DNA of 64,000 bases from Diphasiastrum complanatum (lineage: Eukaryota; Streptophyta; Lycopodiopsida; Lycopodiales; Lycopodiaceae), in assembly GCA_029204225.1 (NCBI GenBank), contig CM055096.1, positions 1,309,001 through 1,373,000 on the forward strand, read 5' to 3'. This document shows positions 49,130-60,290 of the stretch, piece after piece. The position numbers and the translations under genes were made by a program. A model generated the notes under the pieces. That model saw only the letters and a program-made list of their open reading frames with translations, had not been told where the DNA came from and did not search any database. Every line of letters starts with the position of its first letter. Within the stretch, counting starts at the first letter, position 1.

Positions 49130-49636
49130 GATTCTTACGAAGATGCAGAACTAGTACAAGAGATATTCGATGGAACTTTACTTCTTGTAAAATTAGAAGA
49201 ATTCAACAATTTACCTATTGGCAGATACACACGAGCAAAAGAAAAAAAATTTATTGCTCAAGTGCCAAAGAGATTTGCAGATGGCACACCAATTACATGA
49301 TGATTCGAATAGACCATAAATATTTATTTCAAACTCGTGTATATGCTACTGATTATGTGATGCTGAGTTCTGACATTTGAAAGATGTTTGAAGACAATTC
49401 AACGCTTGATGTTTGTTCAAACACAATTTGAATCAACCCACTCAAAATTTGATTTTGAAATAAAAAGTCAAGGTCATATACTCAACAACTGAAGAAATAT
49501 CTTTACATTTGAACTAACGAATATTCAAAAGGAGAATTATTCGACGACATGAGAGTGTTCTTTTCTAACGAACAAAGAATTCTTGAATAGAAGATTATGT
49601 GTTCACGAGGACGTTTCACATTTGAGGAGGGGGGTA
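49130..49636 (+). pseudogene. 3' end of an LTR element's internal region
   Basis: An open stretch at 49135-49300 (ELVQEIFDGTLLLVKLEEFN) is followed by broken sequence and then a strong purine tract TTGAGGAGGGGGG (49622-49634), as expected of a polypurine tract just before an LTR. The protein piece was not matched to a known domain. Confidence 0.35.
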
Positions 49637-50165
49637 TGTGATGCGATGTATTTGCAAAATAATGAATATCTACTCGAATATGGCAATATATACTCGAATA
49701 TGAAGATATGCGCTAGACAATTATATATTATGAAGAGGTCCATATCATTTTTCGGGATATAATGGTTAAGGACTTGTCTTGTACTTAAGGCCAAGACCTC
49801 CAGAAGTGAAACGATGTCTGGAACAGCCTTAATCAAGTCACTTACACGAATCAACTAGATTCGAATCATCATATTAAACTAGAGTAATTTAAACTCGTAG
49901 TTAAATATACCTTTAACTGTATAATGTACATACGTGTAACTCATATATTGGTTAAAGTATTCAATGGAGCGATGCACTTGTAATCTCTAGAGGTGTGTTT
50001 GTCCGTTCCGTAGGAAATATATAGAAGACATGATTCAGTCTCACACACTGGGAGGTTGTTCTGGAAATTATCATCAATACACACACACTATAAAAGTAAT
50101 ATTGGTTACTTATAAAATGTTTGTTTGACAACCAGAATATCATTTGACTTCACTACATTCGAAGA
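49637..50165 (+). repeat. LTR, family B, plus strand
   Basis: It begins TGTGATGCGATG directly after the purine tract. Its first 200 bases or so match the reverse complement of 59130-59338 ('gacaagtcctta', 'aaaaatgatat', 'gtctagcgcatat'). The 3' boundary was not seen; 50165 is approximate. Confidence 0.5.
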
Positions 50166-50639
50166 AGTCAAAATTGTATCAATTAATCAGCTTTTAAGTG
50201 TTATCCTCTTGGGGTTCGACATTAAATACTATACAATTCTATCTCTATTGGTATATCACGACAAGAGAAGACATGTGCAGTAGTGTGAAAAAGAAAAGCA
50301 GAAAAGCATACACACAAGCACGTTAGGAATGCAAAAAGGAGAAACAAAGAAAGCTATGTAGAAAAAACTTAAAAAGCAGCAATGGCACCAAATGTTGGAA
50401 GTATTTCTAGTTTGTGCGGTGGCTAGATCTAAAGCTTTCAACTGTAAATAAAGAACATAAACGGGGAGCACCAAGGCTTCTCAATCGAAATAAAAACTAA
50501 GGTTCGGCTAAGGCTTTCCCAACTAGCCAATACCTAGTAAAGAAATAAACCTTGCTAAGGCTTATTCAACTAGCAAGGTGACTAATTTAATTTTTACCTA
50601 ATACCCAAAGGGAGATAAAATATAAATTGCAGCGGGAAG

Positions 50640-52486
50640 CTGTATATTCTAGAAACAATGGCAAAGTTGGTGGATGATTTTTGGTGAGCATTTCTCGGCG
50701 AGTAGTTTCATGGCAAAGGCGAGCATCTTTAGCACATGCTCGCCCAATTTTGAGAATTCTTTGCCTTTGTATTCACCTCCGTTGTCAGATCTAAGGATCT
50801 GAATCTTTTTTGAGGTGTGTCGCTCTGCAAATGCCACAAACTTCTTGAAGGAATCAAAACACTTCGTGTTTCTTCTTTAAGTAGTAGATCGTGGTCATCC
50901 GGCTGTAATCATCTATGAACGTCAAAAAATACCTCGAACCTGAGAGCGAATCCATCTTCATCGGTCCACAGACATCAGAGTGGACGAGCTCAAGAACTTC
51001 CTTGGCTCTTCTTCCCCCATGTGTGAATGGATTCCGATGTTGCTTTCCTATCTGACAGGCTTCGCAGAACTCAGTTTCAGGCCTTGGAATCTTGAGACCT
51101 GTGATTATGTCTTTTCTACTCATGTCATACAGGCTCCGCATGTTCAGTTGATACATTCTCCTATACCAGAGCTGATCTTCATTTTCTGATGCATTTAGTA
51201 TGCTATCAAAGTTGCTGATTATCTTGGTCTGGTAGAGGTTTCCTTCTCTGCATCCGACCGTCATCAACTTGTTTGTTTGTTTTCTTGATCATACGGCATG
51301 TGTTGTCATCGAACAAAACTCGAATGCCAAGATCTACCATCTTGGAGACAAATAGTAGATCTTTTCTGAGTGAGGGCACATAGAGTGCTCCTGACAGCTC
51401 TGCTTGGCCTGACAGTGTTCGCAGCTGTAGAGTGTCGATGTCTTTGACATCGTGTCTGCTCCCATCACCTAGAATCACTGCTCTATTATTTTCGAGTTCT
51501 CTGAAGTCGATCAAGATCTTCTTGTTGCAAGTGATGTGTGATGTTGCTCCTGAATCAATGACTACATCGTAGTCGTATTCAGTGTAGCTAGTTGAAGCTT
51601 CATCGAGTATCGTGAAGGCTTCACCTCTATCAGCATCCTTGGATGACTCTACAACATTAGCCTTTTTAGCTTTGTTCTTTCTTTTTGGGTTGAATCTGCA
51701 ATCGCATGCAGAATGCCCCTTCTTCTTACAGTGCATGCAAGGTATTCCTAGATTGAACCAGCATTTGTTGGCCGTATGGCCTGGTTTGTGGCAGTGATCG
51801 CAGGAAGAAGATTGTTGATTCGAGAACTTCGTCTTCTCGAATCTTGGCTTGTTCTTGTTCTTCTTCTTTCCCTTTGTAAAGAGAGCCTTTTCTTGATCAC
51901 TGTTTACCTCTCCTTCGTCTCTCATCAGTCTCTCATCAACGACAAGACTGATTGTTTTATCGAATGTCATATCTGGTAGACTCAGTATGGGCATTCCTAG
52001 CGGTTGATAGGACATCGGTAGAGATTTCATGAAGTACATCAACTGTTGTGGTGCTGGGACCTGGTGCTCCTGTCCTGATGCACCGAGTTGAGCGAAGATT
52101 GTTTTGATCTTCTCAACGTGCTGATCCAACTGGTTCTCATCTCATCGTATGGATTGCAGCTGATTGTGAAGGTGCATGACTGAAGCTGCAGTCCTCACTT
52201 CATACTTCTGTTTTAATTTTTCCCACGCTGCATGGCTACTTTTGCAGTCTTCAATCTACATGAGTAGATCTTCATTTATGGACGAAATGATGATCGCCAT
52301 TGCACGCTCATCTTTTTTAATCCATTCAGTGCTCCTTGGGTCTCCCTCTGGAGTCTGCACCTCTTAGAGTTCGGTCACCGACCAGATGCCTTTGCCCTTC
52401 AGAAGCGTTTTGATTTTGAATTTTCAGATTCTGTAATTTGCGCCATCAAGACTGATTGCTACTCCTGTCTAGATTGTTGTAGCCAT
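50640..52486 (-). pseudogene. Ty1-copia polyprotein pseudogene (gag, protease, start of integrase)
   Basis: Gag starts at 52486 (MATTIW...), with stops to 52140, then an open frame of 307 residues (51206-52129). This carries gag C-terminus, two zinc knuckles (CDHCHKPGHTANKC and CMHCKKKGHSACDC), and the protease motif DSGATSHITCNKK. A frameshift near 51240 leads to GAG-pre-integrase and integrase with SDVCGPM, FIDDYSRM and SDNGGEY (50649-51267). Integrase ends early at about 50640; the part carrying the catalytic Glu is scrambled and includes a 9-bp palindrome (GGCGAGCAT). Two zinc knuckles mark this as a different lineage from the other copia copies here. Confidence 0.85.
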
Positions 52487-52537
52487 ATTGTGTTGTCCAG
52501 AAGAATCTCTGCTGGGATATTAGTAGTGATAATCTGT

Positions 52538-52551
52538 GGGCTCTGATACTA
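52538..52551 (-). other. Primer binding site
   Basis: The minus strand reads TAGTATCAGAGCCC directly after the LTR end, a one-base variant of the initiator-Met-tRNA site. Confidence 0.75.
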
Positions 52552-53276
52552 TGTCGCAAATCTGTTTCTTTTTCGTTTTCGTTTTCGTATTCGCGAACGA
52601 TTTTATGTCTTTGATTTTTCTTTTGCGCAAAAGCTTCACATGAACCTAGACACGCGACTGCACATCACAGAACACATTCTATTATAGCAATCAAGACAAA
52701 CGACGCAAGACAGGAAGATGCACGAAAATAGAGCAACTGTATTATGTGTTTGATTTTTAGAGCGAGATCGTCAGTGTCTCGCTCGTTGGTAGAATGACAC
52801 TCTGCTCTTTCGATGTGTTCTGCTCGTTGGCAGACTTTCATGCACAGCTCTTTCATTTCTAGTATTTTTTTTTTCTGCTCTACTCGCTACGTCTCTCTCT
52901 GTCTCTTACAGAAATTTTGTCTATTCTCTTCTATCCTTTTTGTGATCCAGAGAGGATAGTTTATATCTCCACTGTGTGGAGTTTACAAGATAGTTAAACA
53001 TAGAATCACAAGACTAGTTAACGCTAATCAACTAATCAGTTACTCTCCGTCGTTGCCACTTGTTTCAGTTGGGCGTGAAGTCTACAACTTCAAGCCTGTT
53101 GAGCTACCAGTTGGCAGCGCGAAAGATTCTCCTTCATTTGTTTCGCTTTCTTTTTACGATTTGTGAATCGTTCGTCCTTCGAGTCAAGGCACGATGACTT
53201 TCGCTAATCGTTCTTGTTCGACCTTTGCTTCGTGTTCGTGTTGCGGCAAAGTTGCAGGAGTTCACCATTTCTGACA
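52552..53276 (-). repeat. 5' LTR of the two-knuckle copia element
   Basis: The LTR is 725 bp on the minus strand, beginning TGTCAGAAATGG at 53276 and ending TTTGCGACA at 52552. A TATA-like ATATAAA lies at 52960-52966. No second LTR was found, so the 3' part of the element is lost. Confidence 0.8.
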
Positions 53277-54628
53277 CAAAGTGTTATTTACAAGGGAAAC
53301 ATCTCTCTTCTTAGAGCAAAAAGAGCCTTCCATAAGCTTCCACTAACTTATGAGATTAGTTTCTAAACTTGCCATTCTAAGGCTTCTCAACTTCTAACTT
53401 AGAACTTAGAATTTTAGAATCTCTAATCTTGAGTCTCTAACTTTAGAACTTAGGATAATTTAAGATAACTTAGAATCTTTTATTTCTAGGCTTAAGTTTC
53501 TTAAGTTTAAGTTCTAAGTTTGAATTTAAGTTTCTATTTAAGCTTCTACCTATGGACTTACAAAACACATGCCATAGTAGAAGTTTATTAACTTTTACTC
53601 ATACATGGACTTACAATACACATGCCACAGAGTTTTATTTCTTTTTTTATTTTTCACTGTGTTGTTAACAATTTTTTAACAAAAAAATCACACTTAGACT
53701 CTTTGGCAAAGAGCTTTTCTCTTCTTAAGATGTCCAAGACAATCCTAAGATGCTCTTTATGTAGATCCTCCAAGTTGGCTTTCCTTCAAATAGGATGTGC
53801 TTTGGGGTTTGGAAGCCAACTTGGCACCCAAGTTGGTCTTTGCCACGCTTCCCAATCTAGGTATTGGTAGATTCTCCAAATTGGTATCCTTCCAAGTTGC
53901 CCCCCTTCTAAAATAGTATGTGCTTTGGAGAATGGAAACCTTTTTGCCCAAATTGGTCTTGGTCACGTTTCCCAACCTAAGCAGTTGGTAGACTTTCTAG
54001 GTCTTATCCAGTTGTTTGGGTGGTACTATTAGTCAACCCCTATGGTTGTAGATGACCCTCATTTTCTGTGTGTCGGTTTTTCCCGGTTGGGTCGGCTTTC
54101 CATGTGCGTGCATTGCTTGCCCATTGGTCTGCTTAGTGCTGAAAACTTGCCTAAACTTTTGTATTAGGGTTTTCACAATATTTCGGCATCGACACATTAT
54201 TTTTTGGCGATAAAATTTCTACAATATTTTTTTTTTGCCGGTTCTTTTCGGCTTTTGCAACATTCATGACTAGGGCTCCTTCAACAAACTAGTTTCCCTG
54301 AAAATACACTAGGCAACCATATATTAGTAAAACCAACTCAGTACATGGTGAAATTTCTAGCACGACTATGTCGGCTATTTTTACAACTGGCCAAAAAGCC
54401 GCAAAACATTTTTACAAGCCATTTCTAAGGCCTCAAACTTTTCTCTAGCCGCATTTAGGGCATGTTGGGACCCACTTCTACAGTCAATTTTAATGCCGGT
54501 TTTACATGCCAATTTTTTTACAATTTTGCCAAAATAAAGCCCAATATTAGCCCGATTTTCCATGTGAAAATATTGGCTAACATCATGACGACATCCGAAT
54601 CTTCAATCACTGAATCTATTGTTGTCAT
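53277..54628. other. No gene; contains a 124-bp tandem duplication
   Basis: At about 53755-54000 two diverged copies of a 124-bp unit share 'tgtgctttgg' and 'ttggtctt'. Before it, 53340-53560 is dominated by degenerate 'ttctaagttt/cttagaatc' repeats. No gene was recognised. Confidence 0.5.
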
Positions 54629-55040
54629 CTACTCTATCAGAGTCTTGAATTGATTTATGTGATTTTCAATAGAATCTCCTTCTAACATTTTGAGTGAGAA
54701 GAACTTTCTCCTTATATGTAGCTTCAAAGTGACATCTCTCACTTCATAAAGTGTACTCAATATATCCCAAACTTCTTTCAAAGATTGGGCTTGTCTTATA
54801 TGGCCAATCTGTGTGTCGAAGATGTTAAGGGTGATTAAGGCGAAAACCTTACCATAAGCTTCCACTTGAAAATGGCCTGCTCATCGACATTGGAAATAAA
54901 TTCAATACCTGCAACTATATCCCATAGTTCTTTGGCCATCAGTGTGACCTTCATCTTGAATTTCTATAAGTGATAATTCGAACCATCAAGTTTTTCTACC
55001 ATTAGAGCAGACTGCGATTGCAAATCCATGAGGAAGTTTG
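54629..55040 (-). pseudogene. Ty1-copia gag N-terminus (fragment)
   Basis: The minus strand encodes MDLQSQSALMVEKLDGSNYH (start near 55040) and then, after a frame break, FDTQIGHIRQAQSLKEVWDI and LSTLYEVRDVTLKLHIRRKF to 54629. This is the gag type seen at 27158, not family A. It sits in the correct order after the LTR and primer site above it. It ends before the zinc knuckle. Confidence 0.75.
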
Positions 55041-55174
55041 GGATGAGTGTATGCAGATAATAGATTATATGACTTTCAAACAATTTTCATAAGTTTCTAC
55101 TCTGTATCGGAACAAATTTTTCGATACTGTATTCTCTAGTTAACTGACAACTTAGATATCAAACAATAAACCTT

Positions 55175-55186
55175 GCTCTGATACCA
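55175..55186 (-). other. Second primer binding site copy
   Basis: The minus strand reads TGGTATCAGAGC, an exact repeat of the site at 55227-55238, 52 bases further into the element. Confidence 0.7.
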
Positions 55187-55226
55187 TGTGGGTATCAGAT
55201 AAAGGAATAAAATAGTATAAATTATC

Positions 55227-55238
55227 GCTCTGATACCA
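55227..55238 (-). other. Primer binding site (initiator Met tRNA)
   Basis: The minus strand reads TGGTATCAGAGC directly after the LTR end ...AAGTACA. Confidence 0.85.
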
Positions 55239-55910
55239 TGTACTTGTAAAAGTACAGTACTTTGGACCTTAAATGAGCCTAATAATGACTCACAAGAGGG
55301 ATTGATTAATTGATTAAACTTTGAATGCAAACTTGACATCACAAATCAAGATCTCGATTGGCAAATCAAGCAAGAGCAATCATAAATCATTAATCATAGT
55401 GAAGATCCAACTCCCACACATGTGGTACGACCTTCAATACAGCCTATATACAACAAATCAATTTTAGAACACTTAGATTTCACTTAGATCCAAATGGAAA
55501 CAAAGTAGAAGTCGAGATATCCTCTTAGCTCTCAAAAAATAATCTAAGGCATTACTACGGAGAGATGATGATACATAGAAAGGCTCTTCCCGACCTCGAG
55601 TTAGGTGAAAATCTAGTATGTAATAAGGAGATGATTGAGCATTTTTTTCCTAATTTTCCATTCTAGCTAACCCTTGAGTTTTGCCATGTTGGTGGCTAGA
55701 TTGATCAACCTACTCCATAAATTTAGGGATTTGGTCCTATAATGTAGGAATCATCACCAAACAAACTTGATCAACCCTATGAACATAATCTAACCTACTC
55801 TAGTGTAGATTCACATGTGGCACCATAGCCTCACACATGTGGGACCCACCAATATACATATTTACATGGTTTAACTAAGCTAGATTTGCCAATTTTGGCA
55901 ACTTTTCACA
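55239..55910 (-). repeat. Copia LTR flanked by both a polypurine tract and a primer site
   Basis: The LTR is 672 bp on the minus strand, starting TGTGAAAAGTTGCC at 55910 and ending ...GTACA at 55239. Immediately before it is the purine tract TTTGAGGAG preceded by pol sequence; immediately after it are a primer site and gag. It therefore serves both as the 3' LTR of one unit and the 5' LTR of the next. Confidence 0.8.
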
Positions 55911-56282
55911 CTCCTCAAATCTAGCTTTGAAAACTATGATACAATTACTCCAAGTAATGATCTTAGTCAAATAAATTACGGAGCCTATAAGCCTTCTATG
56001 GAGAGTGTGTCCTCAAAGGATGCTTCATCACTACTTATAGATGTTTTTACATTTTATTCCATTGGAGTCTCAATGCCTTCATTCCAAAATCTATCTAAGA
56101 TGGACGTAGCATATTAGTAGATTGACATATGAAGCTAAAATCCAATTCTCTTATGACTTCTATTCCTAGAATGAAGTGCAATAGGCCGAGATCAATCATC
56201 CTAAATCTTTAGATAGAGCAATTTTAACATCTCATTCCATCTAGATCATTTTCACTTAAGATTATGTCATCAACATACAATA
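55911..56282 (-). pseudogene. Ty1-copia reverse transcriptase C-terminal fragment
   Basis: The minus strand encodes LYVDDIILSENDLDGM (YVDD catalytic motif, near 56275), then RMIDLGLLHFILGIEVIREL (the 'DLG.L..FLG.E' block), and after a frame shift IETPME-NVKTSISSDEASFE and GSVIYLTK. It then ends at the purine tract before the LTR, so RNase H is deleted. Upstream it is cut at 56282 by the minisatellite. It is the only copy in the window that keeps the YVDD motif. Four stops and one frameshift are visible. Confidence 0.8.
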
Positions 56283-56283
56283 C

Positions 56284-56960
56284 ACATGGTACGGTTTGGA
56301 TGTGTCATCAAAAAACGCAAGCCATCATCGAAGCTTGCTGAATTCTCATGCACAAGTATGTCCGAGGTGCCTCCCTTTGGAGCACGTGCGTGGCCGAGGA
56401 TTCCCACGATATGGTTTGGGTGTGGCATTGCAAAGCACAGGCCAACGTTGGAGCACAGTGAATTTTCGCGCGCAAGTATGTCCAAGCGCAGAAGAGGCGC
56501 CTCCTGTTGGCGCGCGTACTTGGCCGAGGTTTCCCATGGTACGGTTTGGGTGTGTCATCAAAAAGCGCAAGCCATCATCGGAACGCACTAAATTCTCATG
56601 CACAAGTATGTCCAAGGCACCTCCCATTGGCACACGTGCCCGGCCAAGGATTCCCACGGTACAGTTTGGGTGTGGCATTGCAAAGCATAGGCCAGGGTGT
56701 GGCCTCACAAAGTGCAGGTTAGCGTCGGAGCGCGGTGAATTCTCGCATGTAAGTATGTCCAACGTAGGAGCAGCGCCTCCCGTTGGCACGCGTACACGGC
56801 CGAGGATTCCCATGGTATGGTCTGGGTGTGGCATCGTAAAGTGCAGGCCAGCGTTGGGAGCGTGATGAATTCTCGCACACAAGTATGTCCCCAGCACAGG
56901 TGAGGCGCCTCTCGTTGGCATGCGTGCACAGTCGAGAATTACGCTGACTACGACGGTGAC
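56284..56960. repeat. Minisatellite of about 120-130 bp units with alternating types
   Basis: Five or more units contain 'ggtttgggtgtg', 'aattctc', 'caagtatgtcc', 'ttggcacacgtgc' and 'gaggattcccacgg' in the same order. Anchors at about 56293, 56413, 56543, 56663 and 56818 give spacings of 120, 130, 120 and 155. Units alternate between 'tgtcatcaaaaa-cgcaagcc' and 'tggcattgcaaagcacaggcc' types, a dimer-like higher order. The array is richer in G+C than its surroundings. Long frames on both strands (189 and 214 residues) are by-products of a unit length that is near a multiple of three. Confidence 0.85.
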
Positions 56961-57270
56961 ATCAGCTTGGGCACTAGTGAACCAGAGCATAGGAGCTCCA
57001 ATGCATGTGGTAAGGGCTTGCCCCGCTCGGGATCTTGGACAACAGGTTGGGCATGACCCTCAGCAAGCTAGGCATGACTTTTCAATAAGTTGGGCATGAC
57101 TTTTCAAAATTGATCCTATCTCATAAATTAAGTTATACATTAATACAGCAAAAATCACAACAGCATGACACATAAATTAAAAAAAGAACACAAGACGTGG
57201 ATACAATCTATTGACATTTAGAATGTTTAAAATCTGCCATGTTTAATATCAGCCTTCATAAGCGCCAAGT
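56961..57270. other. No gene seen
   Basis: Short 'ttgggcatgac' repeats occur at 57047-57110, with AT-rich sequence beyond. Confidence 0.4.
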
Positions 57271-58660
57271 GTATTGAGTTAATTATAGATCCTCTGCCTG
57301 GTCAATGCTTGGAACAGTTCGATATCTTCATTAAGGGCTGGTGCACATACATGTTGTTGTTTTGATCAAGCCCAAGCACTTTGAGGAAAACATAGTACAT
57401 GTGCTTTCATGCTAGATAGGGCTTCTCCTCCAAGTGCCTTTTTGGAAAATCAGGATAGGTACACATAGGGCTATTAGTGATATGAACATCATAGACTATG
57501 TGAGGGTCAATTGGGGAACTAGTCATTAAAAAAAAAAATTCATGTTTTAGATCTCTCACGACCTTCACATTTACCACTTTTCCATCAATGGTAAGTGCTC
57601 TCTATATCCATAGCAACGTTGCGGCTGATATTCTAGTTCTGTATTTGAAATGTCGGCCATCTCGGCTTGTCGAGGGATAAGGTGGCATGTTCTTTGGCTC
57701 TTTGACATGGTGGGCAACTTTCGATTTTTCTACAGTTTGAGTCGAATGACACACATTTGCAAGCATTGATTCAAGTTGGAAATCTGCAGTTGTGAGCAAA
57801 TCAGTCTCTTGTTGTATAAGTTTTGTTCCCTCAGCTACTGACCATACATTGGGGGGTCTTCACTGGCTTTTGGAATACGCTTTTGTCTAAATCCCATGTG
57901 TGTGTGCAGTTATCATTACATAACCACATCATTTGTTGTGTGATGTCATTCAAATGTCTTCTCGCCTCGAAAAAGTAGGGGGCAAGAGTTCCTTTTGAAA
58001 TGTTCAGTATCATATGTCCACATTTTCCTTGGCCTTGTATCCAAGCAAGGCACTTCACACGGTTGTTTAAAGTTCTTTGATTGTCCAAAAGGCATTGTGA
58101 ATTTGACGCTCCACCAAAACTTTGCCGTTGGCTAGGTAAATCATGTCGGCGTGGTGCTTATCAAGGTCTTGGGCTTCGGGTGGGGTGGAACCAAAATGGG
58201 TTTTCCTAGGATGCCCCTTGTTTCTACGATCCACATTGTGTACATTGAATCCAGGCCTGTGGCTACCTTCTTCGTCGTCTTCAACATTAACCAAAGGAGT
58301 TTCTTCTTGCAAATAGTCTCTCTGTCTCCTTCCAAGAGTGGCTGCCGAGGCATTCGTGTGCCAATCACTACCTCATTCACAGTTCTAACGACAACTGTGG
58401 GTTTGTTTGGCTTTCTAGAACTACTTTTGTTTATAAGATTCTCGAGGCTTGGGCCCTGTCCAATATGTCGGCCAGACAGATATGCATGTTGTTTTGCGCT
58501 TTGCAACATAGCATTTGACATGTCAGACACACACGCATCATACAAAGAAATCATCTTTTTGCTTTCCTCACCATCCAACCAACCGCCATGTTTGGATTCT
58601 AACAAATTTGTGTGTGGTGTGTTTGCTCCTTCCACATCATCCAGAATCTGCACATAACAG
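57271..58660 (-). pseudogene. Pseudogene with a decayed SWIM-type zinc finger
   Basis: Reading down from 58653 there is an open frame (170 residues, including ESKKMISLYDACVSDMSNAM), then a shift to a second frame near 58310 (VEDDEEGSHRPGFNVHNVDR...NAFWTIKEL), and a third (57831-58088, RRHLNDITQQMMWLCNDNCT). After a stop come 57602-57799 and DPHIVYDVHITNSPMCTYPDF to KHMYYVFLKVLGLDQ (57465-57370). The last part fits the SWIM domain (CxC...CxH followed by a hydrophobic helix), found in MULE-type transposases, FAR1-like proteins and some RING ligases. The second Cys is Tyr and the third is a TGA stop, each one base from Cys. Origin from a transposase or a host gene cannot be decided. Confidence 0.6.
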
Positions 58661-58915
58661 TTGTTTAAGGTTATTATATATTTTCTCTACATGAGCAATG
58701 TGAAACTTTCAACCTAAGAGTCATACCACTTACTGCAACCATGTATTCTCCCCAATGGGGGATGTGGTTATTCCACCAACTCATACTTCACGGAAACACA
58801 GCAAACGACTATAATGAATATCATACTGTCTGACCAAAGAATGATTTAAGTAATGTGCACGATATTGCTAGTAGACCCGAAGTCACTCAAACACAGCAGT
58901 GCGAAGAATAGAGAT
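58661..58915. other. No gene seen
   Basis: Short spacer; may hold the end of the family B LTR that begins at 59338. Confidence 0.3.
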
Positions 58916-59338
58916 TAAAGGAAATAACCTTAGACGCTCTATTCACTTCTTCAATCTCAAACATACAATAACTCTCTTTCTCTCTCGGTAATGTGAGAAT
59001 GAAGTGTGTCTGTATTTATATCCTACAGAGAAAACAAACACACCACTTGAAATTCCTAGTGTGATGCTCCATTTACAAATTCTAGTTAACATATAAATTA
59101 CAAGTACATGTAGTTGTACAATCGATGGTTCGTTGTGGCGAGACGAATCTAGTCGCTTCGTATTATAGGCGTCGCTTCATTTCAGGAGGTCTTGTCCTTA
59201 AGTAAAAGACAGGTCCTTAGCAATTACATCCAAAAAATGATATAGGCCTCTTTATAATATATATTTGTCTAGCGCATATCCTCATCTCCAAGTATATATT
59301 GGCATTTCAAAGTAAATATACAAATATGCGGTATCACA
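58916..59338 (-). repeat. LTR, family B, minus strand
   Basis: On the minus strand it starts TGTGATACCGCATATTTG at 59338. It matches the plus-strand copy from 49637 in the first 200 bases or so. The lower boundary is approximate. Plus-strand copia gag begins directly at its edge. Confidence 0.5.
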
Positions 59339-59349
59339 TGGATGATTAT

Positions 59350-60290
59350 GCTAATCTTGTTCAAAGTTTTGCTATTCAAATGACTTTGCCAAGTATTGTG
59401 GATTTGCAAGAAATCTTGGTGAATGAGGAATATAGGCTTCAATCAAGAGGAGGTGAATCTACATCAACATCTCAATATGAAGAGGAGGCTATGTTCATCA
59501 AAGGCAAGTTCAAGGGCAAAGGAAAAGGCAAGTGGTCTAAAGGGCAAGATCAAGGTGAGACTTTCTCTTTTGGCAAAAAGAAAGATAAGTCTAGGTTGAA
59601 ATGCTTTTATTGTGGCATCAAAGGGCATTTTTCTAATGAATATTTGAAGAAGCAAAGAGATGAAGGTAGCAAGCAAATCAACTTTACTAATAATGATGAG
59701 AATCTAGGTGGTGGTGATTCTCTTCTGATGTGTTCTTCAAGTCCAATATCAAGTGAAGGTGACAAAGATTCATGGTGGATTGATAGTGGAGCTACTTCAC
59801 ACATGACTAGTCACAAGGAATTCTTTACTTCTTTGGTCACTTATGATGGAGCCAAAAAAGTGATTCACATGGCCAATGGTGGTGAGTGTGTGATTGAAGG
59901 TATTGGTTCAATTCCTATTTGTCTCTCTACTAATAGGAAAGCAAGACTTAATGGTGTTCTTTACATTCCTTTACTTTCAAAGAATTTGCTAAGTGTTGGT
60001 CAAATGATAGAGAAAGGATACATGGTAAAGTTTGGTGGTGATGCTTGTTTCATTACAAAGAAAGAAATCTTGGTTGCTAGGGGCAATAGACAAGGTAGAC
60101 TTTTCAAGCTTGATGCTTTTGTTATGGCTAACAAAAAGGATGGAATGGAAAAGGAGATTGGTCACAACTTTCCAAAGTTTCCTTTTAGCATCAATAAAAT
60201 TGGTGGATCTTATGCAAAGTCTAACAAGCTTCCTTATGCTAGATCTAGGTCAAGATCTAATATGCTTCTTGGAGATGTTCACTTTGTGCT
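59350..60290 (+). pseudogene. Ty1-copia gag-protease fragment, first of two tandem copies
   Basis: A frame open to 60648 enters gag at about 59350 (FAIQMTLPSIVDLQEILVNE). It contains a zinc knuckle CFYCGIKGHFSNEY, whose last Cys is Tyr, the protease WWIDSGATSHMTSHKEFFTS, and GAG-pre-integrase pieces up to NKLPYARSRSRSNML (about 60270). The first 17 residues of the ATG-started frame come from LTR sequence, so the true gag start is missing. Beyond 60270 copia similarity stops and the frame runs into unrelated sequence. The HxxxLGH motif of the pre-integrase domain is deleted. Confidence 0.85.

Noticed and set aside
56296-56990. Frames of 189 (plus) and 214 (minus) residues in the minisatellite
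   Set aside because: Open frames on both strands follow from the tandem unit; no start context or domain supports either one.
59299-59349. Start codon of the 449-residue frame as the real gag start
   Set aside because: The first 17 or so codons lie in the family B LTR; copia similarity begins only after it.
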